Assembly: GCA_031271525.1 (NCBI GenBank) | Contig: JAISVO010000023.1 | Coordinates: 1-14,206, forward strand | Source: Oscillospiraceae bacterium | Lineage (GTDB): Bacteria; Bacillota; Clostridia; Oscillospirales; UBA929 | Reading direction: 5' to 3' | DNA: 14,206 nt | Shown here: piece by piece, positions 1 through 7,043 of the stretch | How positions within the stretch are numbered: position 1 is the stretch's first letter | Layout of the letters: every line of letters begins with the position of its first letter | Made by a program: the position numbers and the translations under genes | The notes under the pieces: generated by a model | The model's input: the letters and a program-made list of their open reading frames with translations, nothing else | What the model was told of the DNA's origin: nothing | The model's database searches: none

Positions 1-372
1 CCGGACTGCGGCGGGGTGTTCGAGCGGTATTACCTCGCCCTGCGCTGCGCGAGAGCGGGGTTCAGCGACGCCGCCCTGATTGAGGCGGGGCTTTGGATGA
101 AGCTGAGCGGCATCTATGCCGACGCGCTGGACCGGGAGATGGAGATCTTTGCCGCCACGGAGGCGCAGAAGGCATACATAACGGCGTTCCAGACGATCCG
201 CATCCAACCCCAGAAGAACCCGGCCCTCTGCCTTCGCGCCGGGCTTCTCAGCGCGAAGATCGGGGATCTGCGGAACGCGAGGGAGTTTCTCTACAAGGTC
301 AAGGTCGATCCGGGCAGCACGCGTGTGCAGAAAGACGCTGCGGACGACGCCATCAATTCGCTGAAGGCGTAG
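1..372 (+). CDS. DUF2225-like protein, C-terminal part (5' end outside window)
   Basis: The reading frame is open from base 1 to the TAG at 370-372 and continues upstream of the window; the in-frame GTG at 16 is probably internal. The visible 123 residues are helical, with the spacing of tetratricopeptide-like helix pairs: a YYLALRCA helix, then an alternating charged and aliphatic segment, then a final helix around AREFLYKV. This resembles the C-terminal helical region of DUF2225 proteins, which are common in Firmicutes and have no agreed function. The N-terminal cysteine cluster expected of that family would lie outside the window, so the assignment rests on memory of the C-terminal pattern only. 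eda follows after 9 nt on the same strand, so the two are probably co-transcribed. Any helical-repeat protein remains possible. Confidence 0.55.
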   Translation, partial: PDCGGVFERYYLALRCARAGFSDAALIEAGLWMKLSGIYADALDREMEIFAATEAQKAYITAFQTIRIQPQKNPALCLRAGLLSAKIGDLRNAREFLYKVKVDPGSTRVQKDAADDAINSLKA

Positions 373-381
373 GGCGGAAGT

Positions 382-1005
382 ATGTTCGACACTATCGCGA
401 AGATTGGGATCGTTCCGGTTATCAAGATCGATGAAGCCGGGAAAGCGGCGCCACTGGCGCGCGCGCTGCGAAACGGCGGCGTCAGCGTCATCGAAATCAC
501 CTTCCGCACGGCGGCGGCCCCAGACGCCATCACGGCGATTGCGAGGGAAGTCCCGGATATGCTGATCGGCGCGGGCACCGTGCTGACACTCGGTCAGCTC
601 CGCGCGGCGCGCGACGCCGGGGCGAGGTTTATCGTCACGCCCGGACTCGACAGCGAGATCGTCGCGGCGGCGCAAAACTACGCGCTGCCAATCATCCCGG
701 GGGTTGTGACACCCACCGAAGTGACGGCGGCGCTGAAGTTGAACTTGTCGGTTCTAAAGTTCTTCCCGGCGTCGAATTTCGGCGGAGCCGCGACGGTCAA
801 GGCGTTGTCGGCGCCCTTCCAAGGGGTGCGGTTTGTCCCCACCGGCGGGATCGACGCCCGGAACGCCGGAGAGTATTGGGCGCTTCCTCAGGTGCTCGCG
901 GTCGGCGGAAGCTGGATGGCCCCCGAAACCCTGATCCGCGCCGGCGACTTCGACGCCATCGAACGCCTAACGCGGGAAGCGGCCGAGCTGCGAAAGCAGG
1001 TTTAG
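382..1005 (+). CDS. eda: 2-dehydro-3-deoxy-phosphogluconate (KDPG/KHG) aldolase
   Basis: This is a class I aldolase that cleaves 2-keto-3-deoxy-6-phosphogluconate to pyruvate and glyceraldehyde 3-phosphate, and often also acts on 4-hydroxy-2-oxoglutarate. It is cytosolic and works in Entner-Doudoroff or hexuronate catabolism. The 207 residues match the usual length of about 205-215. The family landmarks are present in order: catalytic Glu38 in VIEITFRT, the GAGTV turn at 63-67, VTPG at 85-88, Schiff-base Lys126 in LKFFPA, and the phosphate-binding PTGGI at 153-157. The ATG at 382 lies 9 nt after the preceding stop, behind a modest purine-rich GGCGGAAG. The neighbour is not a sugar-acid gene, so the physiological substrate cannot be read from context. 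Its TAG overlaps the stop codon of the convergent nadE. Confidence 0.95.
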   Translation: MFDTIAKIGIVPVIKIDEAGKAAPLARALRNGGVSVIEITFRTAAAPDAITAIAREVPDMLIGAGTVLTLGQLRAARDAGARFIVTPGLDSEIVAAAQNYALPIIPGVVTPTEVTAALKLNLSVLKFFPASNFGGAATVKALSAPFQGVRFVPTGGIDARNAGEYWALPQVLAVGGSWMAPETLIRAGDFDAIERLTREAAELRKQV

Positions 1006-2759
1006 CCGGGCCACTGATCCATGTCTCCCGGCATCGACCAGTCGCAGACATCCAGAGACACCTCACCGAGCGTCACCCCTTCGGGGGCGGCGCTCCGTTT
1101 ATACTGCGAGCGTACAAACCGGGTGAGGAAGGTTTCCAGCGCCGTTTCCAAAACCTCGCCGCCATATCGTCCCGCGAAGGCGCGTTTCGCCGCGATCAGC
1201 AGCTTTTCCCGGGAGTAGCCGTGCCGAAGGAACCAATAGAGGAAAAAGTCATGGAGGATATAGTCGCCCAGCAGCTCTTCGCTCTTCTGGCGCTGTTCCC
1301 CGAACGCGTCCAGCGGAAGCAGCTCGGGCGACACCGGCGTGTCTAGGATGTCCCGGAGCGCATTCTTGGCGGGGTGATCCTCGAGGGACGCGAAGTACGC
1401 CGCGATGTGCCGGATCATTGTCTTGGGAAGCCCCGCGTTGACACCCAGCATACTCATCGAGTCGCCCGCGAACGTGGTGAATCCCAGCGCCGCCTCGGTG
1501 AGGTCGGACGGGCCGACGACGATACACCCGGCGGCGTTCGCCATGTCGAAGATTGTCCTCGCCCGTTCCCGCGCCTGCGCGTTCTCGTAGACGGAATCCG
1601 GGGAGCCGTCATGCCCGATGGCGGCCAAATGGGCCGCCACCGCGTCGGTGATCGGCACCGTCCCGAGCGGAACCCCCAGCGCGCCGCAGAGCGCTTTCGC
1701 GTTGTTCCGGGTGCGTTCGGAGGATCCGGGACCCGGCATCGTCACAGCGAGGACTGTGCGTCCGATCGGCGCGGCGGCGTTTACCGCGACGAGGAGCGCC
1801 AGCGCGGAGTCCAAGCCGCCCGACACGGCGACCGCCGCGCCGGGGTCCGGTAGCCGTTCCAGCCGGGTCCGCAGGGCTTTGACCAGAGCCCCGAACAGCG
1901 CCCTGCACTGATCCGCCAGCGCGTCATCCCCCTCCGCCGCGAAGGGATCCCGCGAGTAGGTCCGGAGAAGCGAAGGCGGCGGGCCGGGGCGGGTGAAGGG
2001 GACGCGGAAAAACGCTTGGTCGCTGTGGCTTTCCGCCTGACCGCGACGCTCGAACCGGAGCAGGCCGATGTCAAACTCAGTTACGGCGTCAGTTCCTTTT
2101 GCCAGCATCACGCCGTTTTCGGCAGCAAAGCTCTCCGAGGATCCCGCGCTGACATAGGCGCAACGGAGCCGCGCCGACTGCACCGCGAGGGTGTCCCGCA
2201 AGCGGCGTTTCTCCCACGCCGTACCGAGGTGCCCGAGCACATTCGCGCCGTGCCGTATATAAGCGCCGTCCGGGCAGGGGGCGTACAGCGGGTCGCCGCC
2301 CAATACAAAAGCGGCGCAAAGCCCGCCGCCGTCAAACAACAAGTCGGTTCCGCACATCACCGTCTGCCCGCACAGGGTAACGGCGCCCGACTGGTTTGCC
2401 CCGCCGCGCAAAAATCTCGCCGGGCGGCTTCCGGGGACAACGCCCAACAGCTTGCCCTCGCCGGCGATCGCGGCGCAGCTGTAAACGCCGTCTTGGATCC
2501 GCACGGGCAGGCCCACCGCCGTAAGGGGCGCTGTCAGCGACGGCAGCAGCGACGCGAGGGCGTCCTCGGCGGCGTCCAGAAGGTCGTCCCGGAGGAGGAG
2601 AGAACCGCAGTCTCCGGTCAGCGTCAGTTCCGGGAAAACAACCAAGCCCGCGCCCTCCGTTCTCCGGAGGGCGTCTAAAATCTGCTTGACGTTTTCAGCC
2701 GGGTATCCCGGACGGGCCTCAACGGACAACGCGGCGACACGAAAAAAGTCCTTGTGCAT
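1002..2759 (-). CDS. nadE: NAD(+) synthetase, two-domain NadE with apparently inactive glutaminase domain
   Basis: This enzyme amidates deamido-NAD to NAD using ATP, the last step of NAD synthesis in the cytosol. The 585 residues comprise an N-terminal carbon-nitrogen hydrolase (glutaminase) domain at about 5-250 and a C-terminal ATP-pyrophosphatase-type synthetase domain at about 280-585. Synthetase motifs are intact: SGGLDS at 313-318, YENAQARER at 391-399, and LHDFFLY at 502-508. In the glutaminase domain Glu44 (FPEL) is present. The lysine expected after VVP is Gly110, and the cysteine expected before the LW-like LY at 158-159 is replaced (Gly155 by that anchor). Ammonia would then be the likely nitrogen donor; this is inferred from an alignment by eye. 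The ATG at 2759 is preferred because GGAG lies about 7 nt upstream and it starts 4 nt after the ylxF stop. An in-frame TTG at 2777 would overlap ylxF and lacks support. It is the last gene of the operon. Confidence 0.93.
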   Translation of the reverse strand: MHKDFFRVAALSVEARPGYPAENVKQILDALRRTEGAGLVVFPELTLTGDCGSLLLRDDLLDAAEDALASLLPSLTAPLTAVGLPVRIQDGVYSCAAIAGEGKLLGVVPGSRPARFLRGGANQSGAVTLCGQTVMCGTDLLFDGGGLCAAFVLGGDPLYAPCPDGAYIRHGANVLGHLGTAWEKRRLRDTLAVQSARLRCAYVSAGSSESFAAENGVMLAKGTDAVTEFDIGLLRFERRGQAESHSDQAFFRVPFTRPGPPPSLLRTYSRDPFAAEGDDALADQCRALFGALVKALRTRLERLPDPGAAVAVSGGLDSALALLVAVNAAAPIGRTVLAVTMPGPGSSERTRNNAKALCGALGVPLGTVPITDAVAAHLAAIGHDGSPDSVYENAQARERARTIFDMANAAGCIVVGPSDLTEAALGFTTFAGDSMSMLGVNAGLPKTMIRHIAAYFASLEDHPAKNALRDILDTPVSPELLPLDAFGEQRQKSEELLGDYILHDFFLYWFLRHGYSREKLLIAAKRAFAGRYGGEVLETALETFLTRFVRSQYKRSAAPEGVTLGEVSLDVCDWSMPGDMDQWPG

Positions 2760-2763
2760 CGGT

Positions 2764-3474
2764 CTACTCCAGCTCAATCGGCTCGGTGGAAACCTCCAGA
2801 ATCAGCGTCGCGGCGTCGATATCCATCGCGTCGAGGATAGGGCCGACCGCTTTGTCGCTCATCGTTTGAAGGATCTGCGCCGCGATTGTCTCGTCAAGAC
2901 CGGCAAGCAGTTCGGCGGCCCGGGCGGGGGTCGCCCTTGTCAGCGCTTTCCCCCAGCTTGCGAGGTCGGGTATGACGACGGAGGAACCGCCCGCAGCGCC
3001 CAGCTCCTCCAGCATATACGCCACCTCGTCCTCCCGATCGGTGACGGCATAGTCGCGCTCGTTTAGCTCATCCTCCAGCAATTCAAGCTCCGCCAAATAG
3101 AGTTCCTGCTCGGCTTCGGCATCGGCGAGATCCCGCTCCCAGTCGAGCAGTTCGGGGATCTTATCGGCGACATAGTCGTCCAGCGTCTCCTCTTCCGGGT
3201 TGAGGAAGAGGAGGGCCGCCGTCCGGATGTCCTGATACTCGGTGGGGTCGTAGATGATCAGCAGGATGACGGCGCTGATCAGCACCAGCCAGCAGAGGGA
3301 CGTGACCAGCACGACCTTCGAAAGGCTTGTCTTCTTCTCCGGGACGGCGGCTTCCGGCGGCTTCGCCGCAGCCTTATCCGATTTCACGGCCGCCGCAGGT
3401 TGGGGGGCGCCGTTCCCGTTTGCGGGCGCTCCGCCGGCGCTCCGTGCCGGTCTTGCCGTTGTCGCTGTCGCCAT
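2764..3474 (-). CDS. ylxF: YlxF/MotE-family flagellar membrane protein
   Basis: The gene sits directly after fliJ, where Bacillus carries ylxF, and the architecture matches. It has a low-complexity Ala/Pro-rich cytoplasmic tail (1-50), one membrane helix (about 54-75), a charged coiled coil (about 94-158), and a C-terminal MgtE-N/FliG-like helical segment (about 170-228). The related alphaproteobacterial MotE is a periplasmic chaperone for a motility protein; in Firmicutes the role is not settled, so a flagellar assembly or stator role is inference. The coiled coil is unusually acidic, with 27 Asp/Glu against 4 Lys/Arg between 91 and 158. The ATG at 3474 is preceded by AAAGGTGG at a 7-nt spacing. 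The TAG stop is 4 nt before the nadE ATG, so nadE translation is probably coupled to it. Confidence 0.75.
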   Translation of the reverse strand: MATATTARPARSAGGAPANGNGAPQPAAAVKSDKAAAKPPEAAVPEKKTSLSKVVLVTSLCWLVLISAVILLIIYDPTEYQDIRTAALLFLNPEEETLDDYVADKIPELLDWERDLADAEAEQELYLAELELLEDELNERDYAVTDREDEVAYMLEELGAAGGSSVVIPDLASWGKALTRATPARAAELLAGLDETIAAQILQTMSDKAVGPILDAMDIDAATLILEVSTEPIELE

Positions 3475-3492
3475 TTTTCATCCACCTTTCAT

Positions 3493-3511
3493 GGGCGTTT
3501 ACAAATCGCCC
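3493..3511 (-). repeat. Imperfect palindrome between fliJ and ylxF, possible REP-type element
   Basis: The 19 bases form a hairpin with an outer GGGCG/CGCCC stem, one T-T mismatch, two A-T pairs and a 3-nt loop. It begins immediately after the fliJ TAG and ends just before the ylxF ribosome site. Together with the adjoining GTAGG it resembles short palindromic repeats I recall as scattered in Clostridia genomes. There is no U-run after it in the coding direction, so it is not a classical terminator. It may protect or separate the messages. I see no second copy in the window, so the repeat status is unproven. Confidence 0.35.
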
Positions 3512-3973
3512 CTACGGGGTTTGCGGCCTTTCCCCATCGCCAAACGCGCTGAACCCCACAAACTCCGCAATCACCGCGTCGTTCTCCCGCCGCTCCTCGG
3601 CACGGTACTCCTCCATCTGCTTTTCCCGGAGCGACTCAAGCATCTTCCGCTCCTGCATCACGGTAACCAGCGCCTTCTGGATCCGGGCAAGCTCGCCCTC
3701 GGCGGTCTCCAGCACCTTCTTGCGGTAGGCGATCCGGTCCCGGAGCGCGTTCATCGCCCAGCCCCACATCCGAAGCCGATAGGGCTTCATCCCATCCTCA
3801 TATTCCCTTTGATACAGGACGTTCTGAGCCTGCTGGTGATCGTAGCTCTCCTGCAGGAGCCGCCGGTTTTCCCGGATGCGGGCGTTGCACTCGGCCAGCT
3901 CGCCCATCCGCTGCTTCTCCTGCGCCCGTTTGACGTTCAGCACCGATTGGAGGGTGAAGGAAAACTTCTTCAT
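3512..3973 (-). CDS. fliJ: Flagellar export protein FliJ
   Basis: FliJ is the small coiled-coil stalk of the flagellar type III export ATPase. It sits in the centre of the FliI hexamer, links it to the export gate and escorts chaperones. The 153 residues (family about 140-150) begin MKKFSFTLQSVLNVK, the typical FliJ N-terminus, and are almost wholly helical and charged up to about residue 135, with short hydrophobic heptads. The last 15 residues are non-helical (ending PQTP). The ATG at 3973 overlaps the fliI TGA in an ATGA junction, a strong sign of translational coupling with the ATPase it partners. The sequence itself diverges quickly in this family, so position between fliI and ylxF carries much of the identification. 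Confidence 0.9.
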   Translation of the reverse strand: MKKFSFTLQSVLNVKRAQEKQRMGELAECNARIRENRRLLQESYDHQQAQNVLYQREYEDGMKPYRLRMWGWAMNALRDRIAYRKKVLETAEGELARIQKALVTVMQERKMLESLREKQMEEYRAEERRENDAVIAEFVGFSAFGDGERPQTP

Positions 3974-5274
3974 AGCTTCATCAGCCGTTCCAGCGTCGCC
4001 TCATACGGGGAACCGTCGTCAACCTCCTGCCGGAGGAACTCGTTGATCGGCTTGTTCAGCTTGATTGAGGCGTCGATGTCGGGGTTGCTGCCGGATTTAT
4101 AGGCGCCGATGTTGATTAAGTCCTGCGCGTCCCGATGGACCGCCATCATGCTCTTGATACGCCCCGCCTGCTTGTAGTGTTCCCGCTCTGTCACATCCGG
4201 CATCAACCTTGAGATACTCGCCAGTACGTCGATCGCAGGATAGTGGTTGCGGTTCGCCATCGCCCTGCTCAAGACGATGTGCCCGTCGAGGATTCCCCGC
4301 GCCGTGTCGGTGATCGGCTCGTTGAGGTCGTCGCCCTCGACAAGGACGGTGTAGAGCGCCGTGATCGAGCCTGTGGGGGCGTTTCCGGTGCGTTCCAGCA
4401 GCTTTGGCATGACCGTGTAGACCGACGGGGTGTACCCCCTGCTCACCGGCGGCTCGCCGGCCGCCATCCCGACCTCGCGCTGCGCCATCGCGTAGCGGGT
4501 CAGGCTGTCCATCATCAGGAGTACATTATGCCCTTTATCCCGGAAGAATTCCGCAATCCGGGTGCCGGTCAGCGCCGCTTTCGCCCGGATCAGCGCCGGC
4601 TGGTCGCTGGAGGCGACGACGACGACGCTCCGCTTCAACCCCTCTTCGCCGAGGTCGTTGCGCAGGAATCCGTTGACCTCCCGGCCCCGCTCCCCGATCA
4701 GGGTGATAACGTTGATGTCGCTCTTGGCGTTCCGGGCGATCATCCCGAGCAGGGTGCTCTTGCCGACTCCCGACCCCGCGAAGATGCCGATCCGCTGCCC
4801 CCGCCCGCAGGTGAGGAGTCCGTCGATCGCCCGGACTCCCATCGGGAGCGGATCGACGATCAGGGGGCGGTCGAGGGGGTTCGGCGGGGCGTTCTCCACC
4901 GAAACCGTCGCCTCGGCGAGGATCGGCGGTCCGCTGTCCATCGGGTACCCCAGTCCGTCGACGACCCGTCCCTTGAGAGCTTCGCTGACCCCGACGCTCA
5001 GCGTGCGGTTGGTGGAGACGACCCGGGATCCGGGGCCAACCCCGGTGAGGTCGCCGTAGGGCATCAGCAGGACACGCTTATCACGAAAGCCGACCACCTC
5101 GGCCGGCATGAAGCGTTCCCCCGCAAGGGTATAGATCCGGCACATCTCGCCGATTTGCACCGCCGGTCCGCCCGCCTCCACCGTCAGCCCGCTGATCGCC
5201 TGCACGCTTCCCGAGTATTTGAGGGAAGCGCCCTGCCGGACAATGTTCCCGGCGCGTTCAAAATCAATGCTCAT
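3970..5274 (-). CDS. fliI: Flagellum-specific ATP synthase/export ATPase FliI
   Basis: FliI is the hexameric ATPase at the cytoplasmic face of the flagellar type III export apparatus; it powers unloading of substrates and chaperones together with the proton gradient. The 434 residues match the family. There is an N-terminal beta-barrel domain (about 1-95), then the F1-like ATPase core with Walker A GSGVGKST at 167-174, catalytic Glu195 in GERGREV, Walker B ending at Asp256 in LLMMDSLTRYA, and a helical C-terminal domain. The ATG at 5274 is chosen because GGGGA lies about 7 nt upstream and overlap with the fliH end is 11 nt. The in-frame TTG at 5298 would add eight residues with no ribosome site. 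The stop overlaps the fliJ start. Confidence 0.97.
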   Translation of the reverse strand: MSIDFERAGNIVRQGASLKYSGSVQAISGLTVEAGGPAVQIGEMCRIYTLAGERFMPAEVVGFRDKRVLLMPYGDLTGVGPGSRVVSTNRTLSVGVSEALKGRVVDGLGYPMDSGPPILAEATVSVENAPPNPLDRPLIVDPLPMGVRAIDGLLTCGRGQRIGIFAGSGVGKSTLLGMIARNAKSDINVITLIGERGREVNGFLRNDLGEEGLKRSVVVVASSDQPALIRAKAALTGTRIAEFFRDKGHNVLLMMDSLTRYAMAQREVGMAAGEPPVSRGYTPSVYTVMPKLLERTGNAPTGSITALYTVLVEGDDLNEPITDTARGILDGHIVLSRAMANRNHYPAIDVLASISRLMPDVTEREHYKQAGRIKSMMAVHRDAQDLINIGAYKSGSNPDIDASIKLNKPINEFLRQEVDDGSPYEATLERLMKL

Positions 5275-6034
5275 ACTCGATCCCCAAGTTTTGGGCAATC
5301 TGCGACAGTTGTGTCGGAACCGACGCGTCCGCCATGTTGTTCTCCGTCTCGATCAGACAACCCCCCGGCTCCACCGAGGGGTCGATGACAACCCCGGCGG
5401 TGACGACGCCCTTCCCGGTCTTGAGCCGTACCGTATCCCGGGAGCGGAAGGCCCCGATATACTGCTCGGCGTTGACGTGGAGGGTCGCTTTCTGTTCGCA
5501 TTGCATGGTGTCCACCGCAGTTCGAACGATCGAGAGGAACGCCTCGCTGTTCTGTTCCAGCTCGTAGCCCAATATCTTTTCGGCGATTTCCAGAGCGAGT
5601 TTATACAGCTCCGGTTCGAGGTCCGCCATTTGCCGCTGTTGAATGGCAAACGCCTCCGCCAATACGGAATCCACCTCGGCCTGCCCCTCGGCGAGAAGGT
5701 CGCCGAGCTCCTCCCCGGCTTTCCGGAACCCGTCGTGGAACCCCTCGGCGAAGCCTTGCTTGCTCCCCTCGGCCCGGGCGTTCTCCCGTATCGTCTCCGC
5801 GTCCCGGCCCGCCTCGCTTGTCATGGCGTGAACCTTCCGCCGGGCATCCTCCATCAAGAGGGCAACTTCCTCTTGGGCCGCCGCCACCACGTCGTCGTAG
5901 GCCGCTTGGTAGACCGCGAGGTCCAGACCCCGATCGTCCCTCTCGCCGCTGGACTCGCCCTCCGGCACGGGCGGCGGCGTCCGCTCTTCGGGCGGCAGGA
6001 TCCGGGTCGAGCGGGCCTTGATGACGTTAGACAA
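5264..6034 (-). CDS. fliH: Flagellar assembly protein FliH
   Basis: FliH dimers bind the N-terminus of FliI, restrain its ATPase activity and tether it to the C-ring. The protein (256 residues from the chosen start) has a variable Pro/Glu-rich N-terminus, a long helix with AEGSKQGFAEGFHDGF, which shows the glycine-spaced AxxxG/GxxxG pattern typical of FliH, and a C-terminal FliH/V-ATPase-E-like domain ending in VVIDPSVEPGGCLIET. The start is ambiguous. AGGAGG at 6049-6044 directly abuts the ATG at 6043 (zero spacing) but stands 9 nt before the TTG at 6034. The TTG also gives an N-terminus MSNVIKA, which looks natural for FliH. I therefore chose TTG; the ATG form would be three residues longer. 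It overlaps the fliG end by 8 nt and the fliI start by 11 nt. Confidence 0.9.
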   Translation of the reverse strand: MSNVIKARSTRILPPEERTPPPVPEGESSGERDDRGLDLAVYQAAYDDVVAAAQEEVALLMEDARRKVHAMTSEAGRDAETIRENARAEGSKQGFAEGFHDGFRKAGEELGDLLAEGQAEVDSVLAEAFAIQQRQMADLEPELYKLALEIAEKILGYELEQNSEAFLSIVRTAVDTMQCEQKATLHVNAEQYIGAFRSRDTVRLKTGKGVVTAGVVIDPSVEPGGCLIETENNMADASVPTQLSQIAQNLGIEYEH

Positions 6035-7040
6035 CCAGCTCATCCTCCTGCCCGCGCGAGATGATGATTTCGCCGGCGTCTTGGAGCCTCCGGATGACGT
6101 TGACGATCTTCTGCTGCGCGTCCTCGACATCCCGGACACGCACCGGGCCCATGAACTCCATGTCCTCCTTAATCATATCGGACAGACGCTTACTCATATT
6201 CTCAAAGATCAAGCTGCGAAGCTCGTCGGTGGCGTTCTTCAGCGCGATGGTGAGATCGGCGTTCTCGACCTCCTTCAGGACCCGCTGGATCGCGCGTTTA
6301 TCAAGCTTGATGATGTCTTCAAAGACGAACATCTTCCGGCGGATTTCATCGACGAGGTCGCCGTTGTCGATTTCCAGCTCCTCCAACACCCGGCGTTCGG
6401 TGGTTCGGTCGGCCGAGTTGAGGATGTCAACGATCGACTCGATGCCGCCGACCATTGTGAAGTCGTCCACCCCCATACTGCTGAGCTTCCGGTCGAGGAT
6501 CCGCTCCACCTCCCGGACATACTCCGGGCTGGTGCGGTCCATCGTCGAGATGCGGATGACGACCTGCGTCTGCTTGTCGATGGGAAGTTTGCTCAGGATC
6601 GCCGCCGACATATCGGGTTCGAGGTAGCTGAGCACCAGCGCGATGGTCTGTGGATGCTCGTTTTGTAAGAAGGTGAGGAGTTGGTTGGGGTCCACCTTCC
6701 GGGCGAAGTCGAAGGGGCGCACTTGGAGGGAGGAGGTCAGCCGGTTGATCAGCTCATACGCCCTCTGGGATCCGATGGACGCCTCCAGCAGTTCCCGGGC
6801 GTAGTCGATCCCGCCCTCGGACAGGTAGCTCTGGGTCAGGCATTCCTCGTAGAACTCCTGAATAATCTCGTCCTTGGTGTTCGAATCGACCCGCTTGACG
6901 TTTGTGATGTCTAGGGTCAGCTGTTCGATCTCGTCGTCCTTTAGGTGACGGAAAATGCGGGAGGAATAATCTTTGCCCAGAGCGATGAGCAGGATCGCGG
7001 CTTTCTCCCGCCCGCTGAGCTTCTCTTGCTTTGACGCCAC
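6027..7040 (-). CDS. fliG: Flagellar motor switch protein FliG
   Basis: FliG is the rotor protein that contacts the MotA stator and carries torque; it binds FliF through its N-terminus and FliM through the middle domain. The 337 residues equal the usual length. EHPQTIA stands at 128-134 (the FliM-binding middle domain), the Gly-Gly hinge at 198-199, and MFVFEDI at 237-243. The C-terminal torque helix keeps all charged positions known from enteric FliG: Lys268, Arg285, Glu292, Asp293 and Arg301 in the GPVR turn. The start is GTG at 7040, 3 nt after the fliF stop, with AAAGGGG about 10 nt upstream; no ATG lies near. The end overlaps the fliH start. Confidence 0.98.
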   Translation of the reverse strand: MASKQEKLSGREKAAILLIALGKDYSSRIFRHLKDDEIEQLTLDITNVKRVDSNTKDEIIQEFYEECLTQSYLSEGGIDYARELLEASIGSQRAYELINRLTSSLQVRPFDFARKVDPNQLLTFLQNEHPQTIALVLSYLEPDMSAAILSKLPIDKQTQVVIRISTMDRTSPEYVREVERILDRKLSSMGVDDFTMVGGIESIVDILNSADRTTERRVLEELEIDNGDLVDEIRRKMFVFEDIIKLDKRAIQRVLKEVENADLTIALKNATDELRSLIFENMSKRLSDMIKEDMEFMGPVRVRDVEDAQQKIVNVIRRLQDAGEIIISRGQEDELVV

Positions 7041-7043
7041 GGT

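Noticed and set aside
876..1346. Plus-strand open frame crossing the eda-nadE junction
   Set aside because: It overlaps eda in another frame and runs antisense to nadE. No homology-like motif is visible.
2760..2777. Longer nadE start at the TTG at 2777
   Set aside because: It would overlap the end of ylxF and has no ribosome site, whereas the ATG at 2759 has GGAG at good spacing and gives a natural N-terminus.
3254..4102. Open frame of 282 codons on the plus strand
   Set aside because: It is antisense to fliJ and ylxF, which are well supported. Its composition is a mirror of those genes and no motif is visible.
4243..5388. Open frame of 381 codons on the plus strand
   Set aside because: It lies antisense across fliI and part of fliH. 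It has no recognisable domain, is Arg/Pro/His-rich, and arises from high GC with strong codon-position bias of the real gene.
5219..6064. Open frame of 281 codons on the plus strand
   Set aside because: It is a shadow of fliH, with the same GC-bias explanation and no domain.
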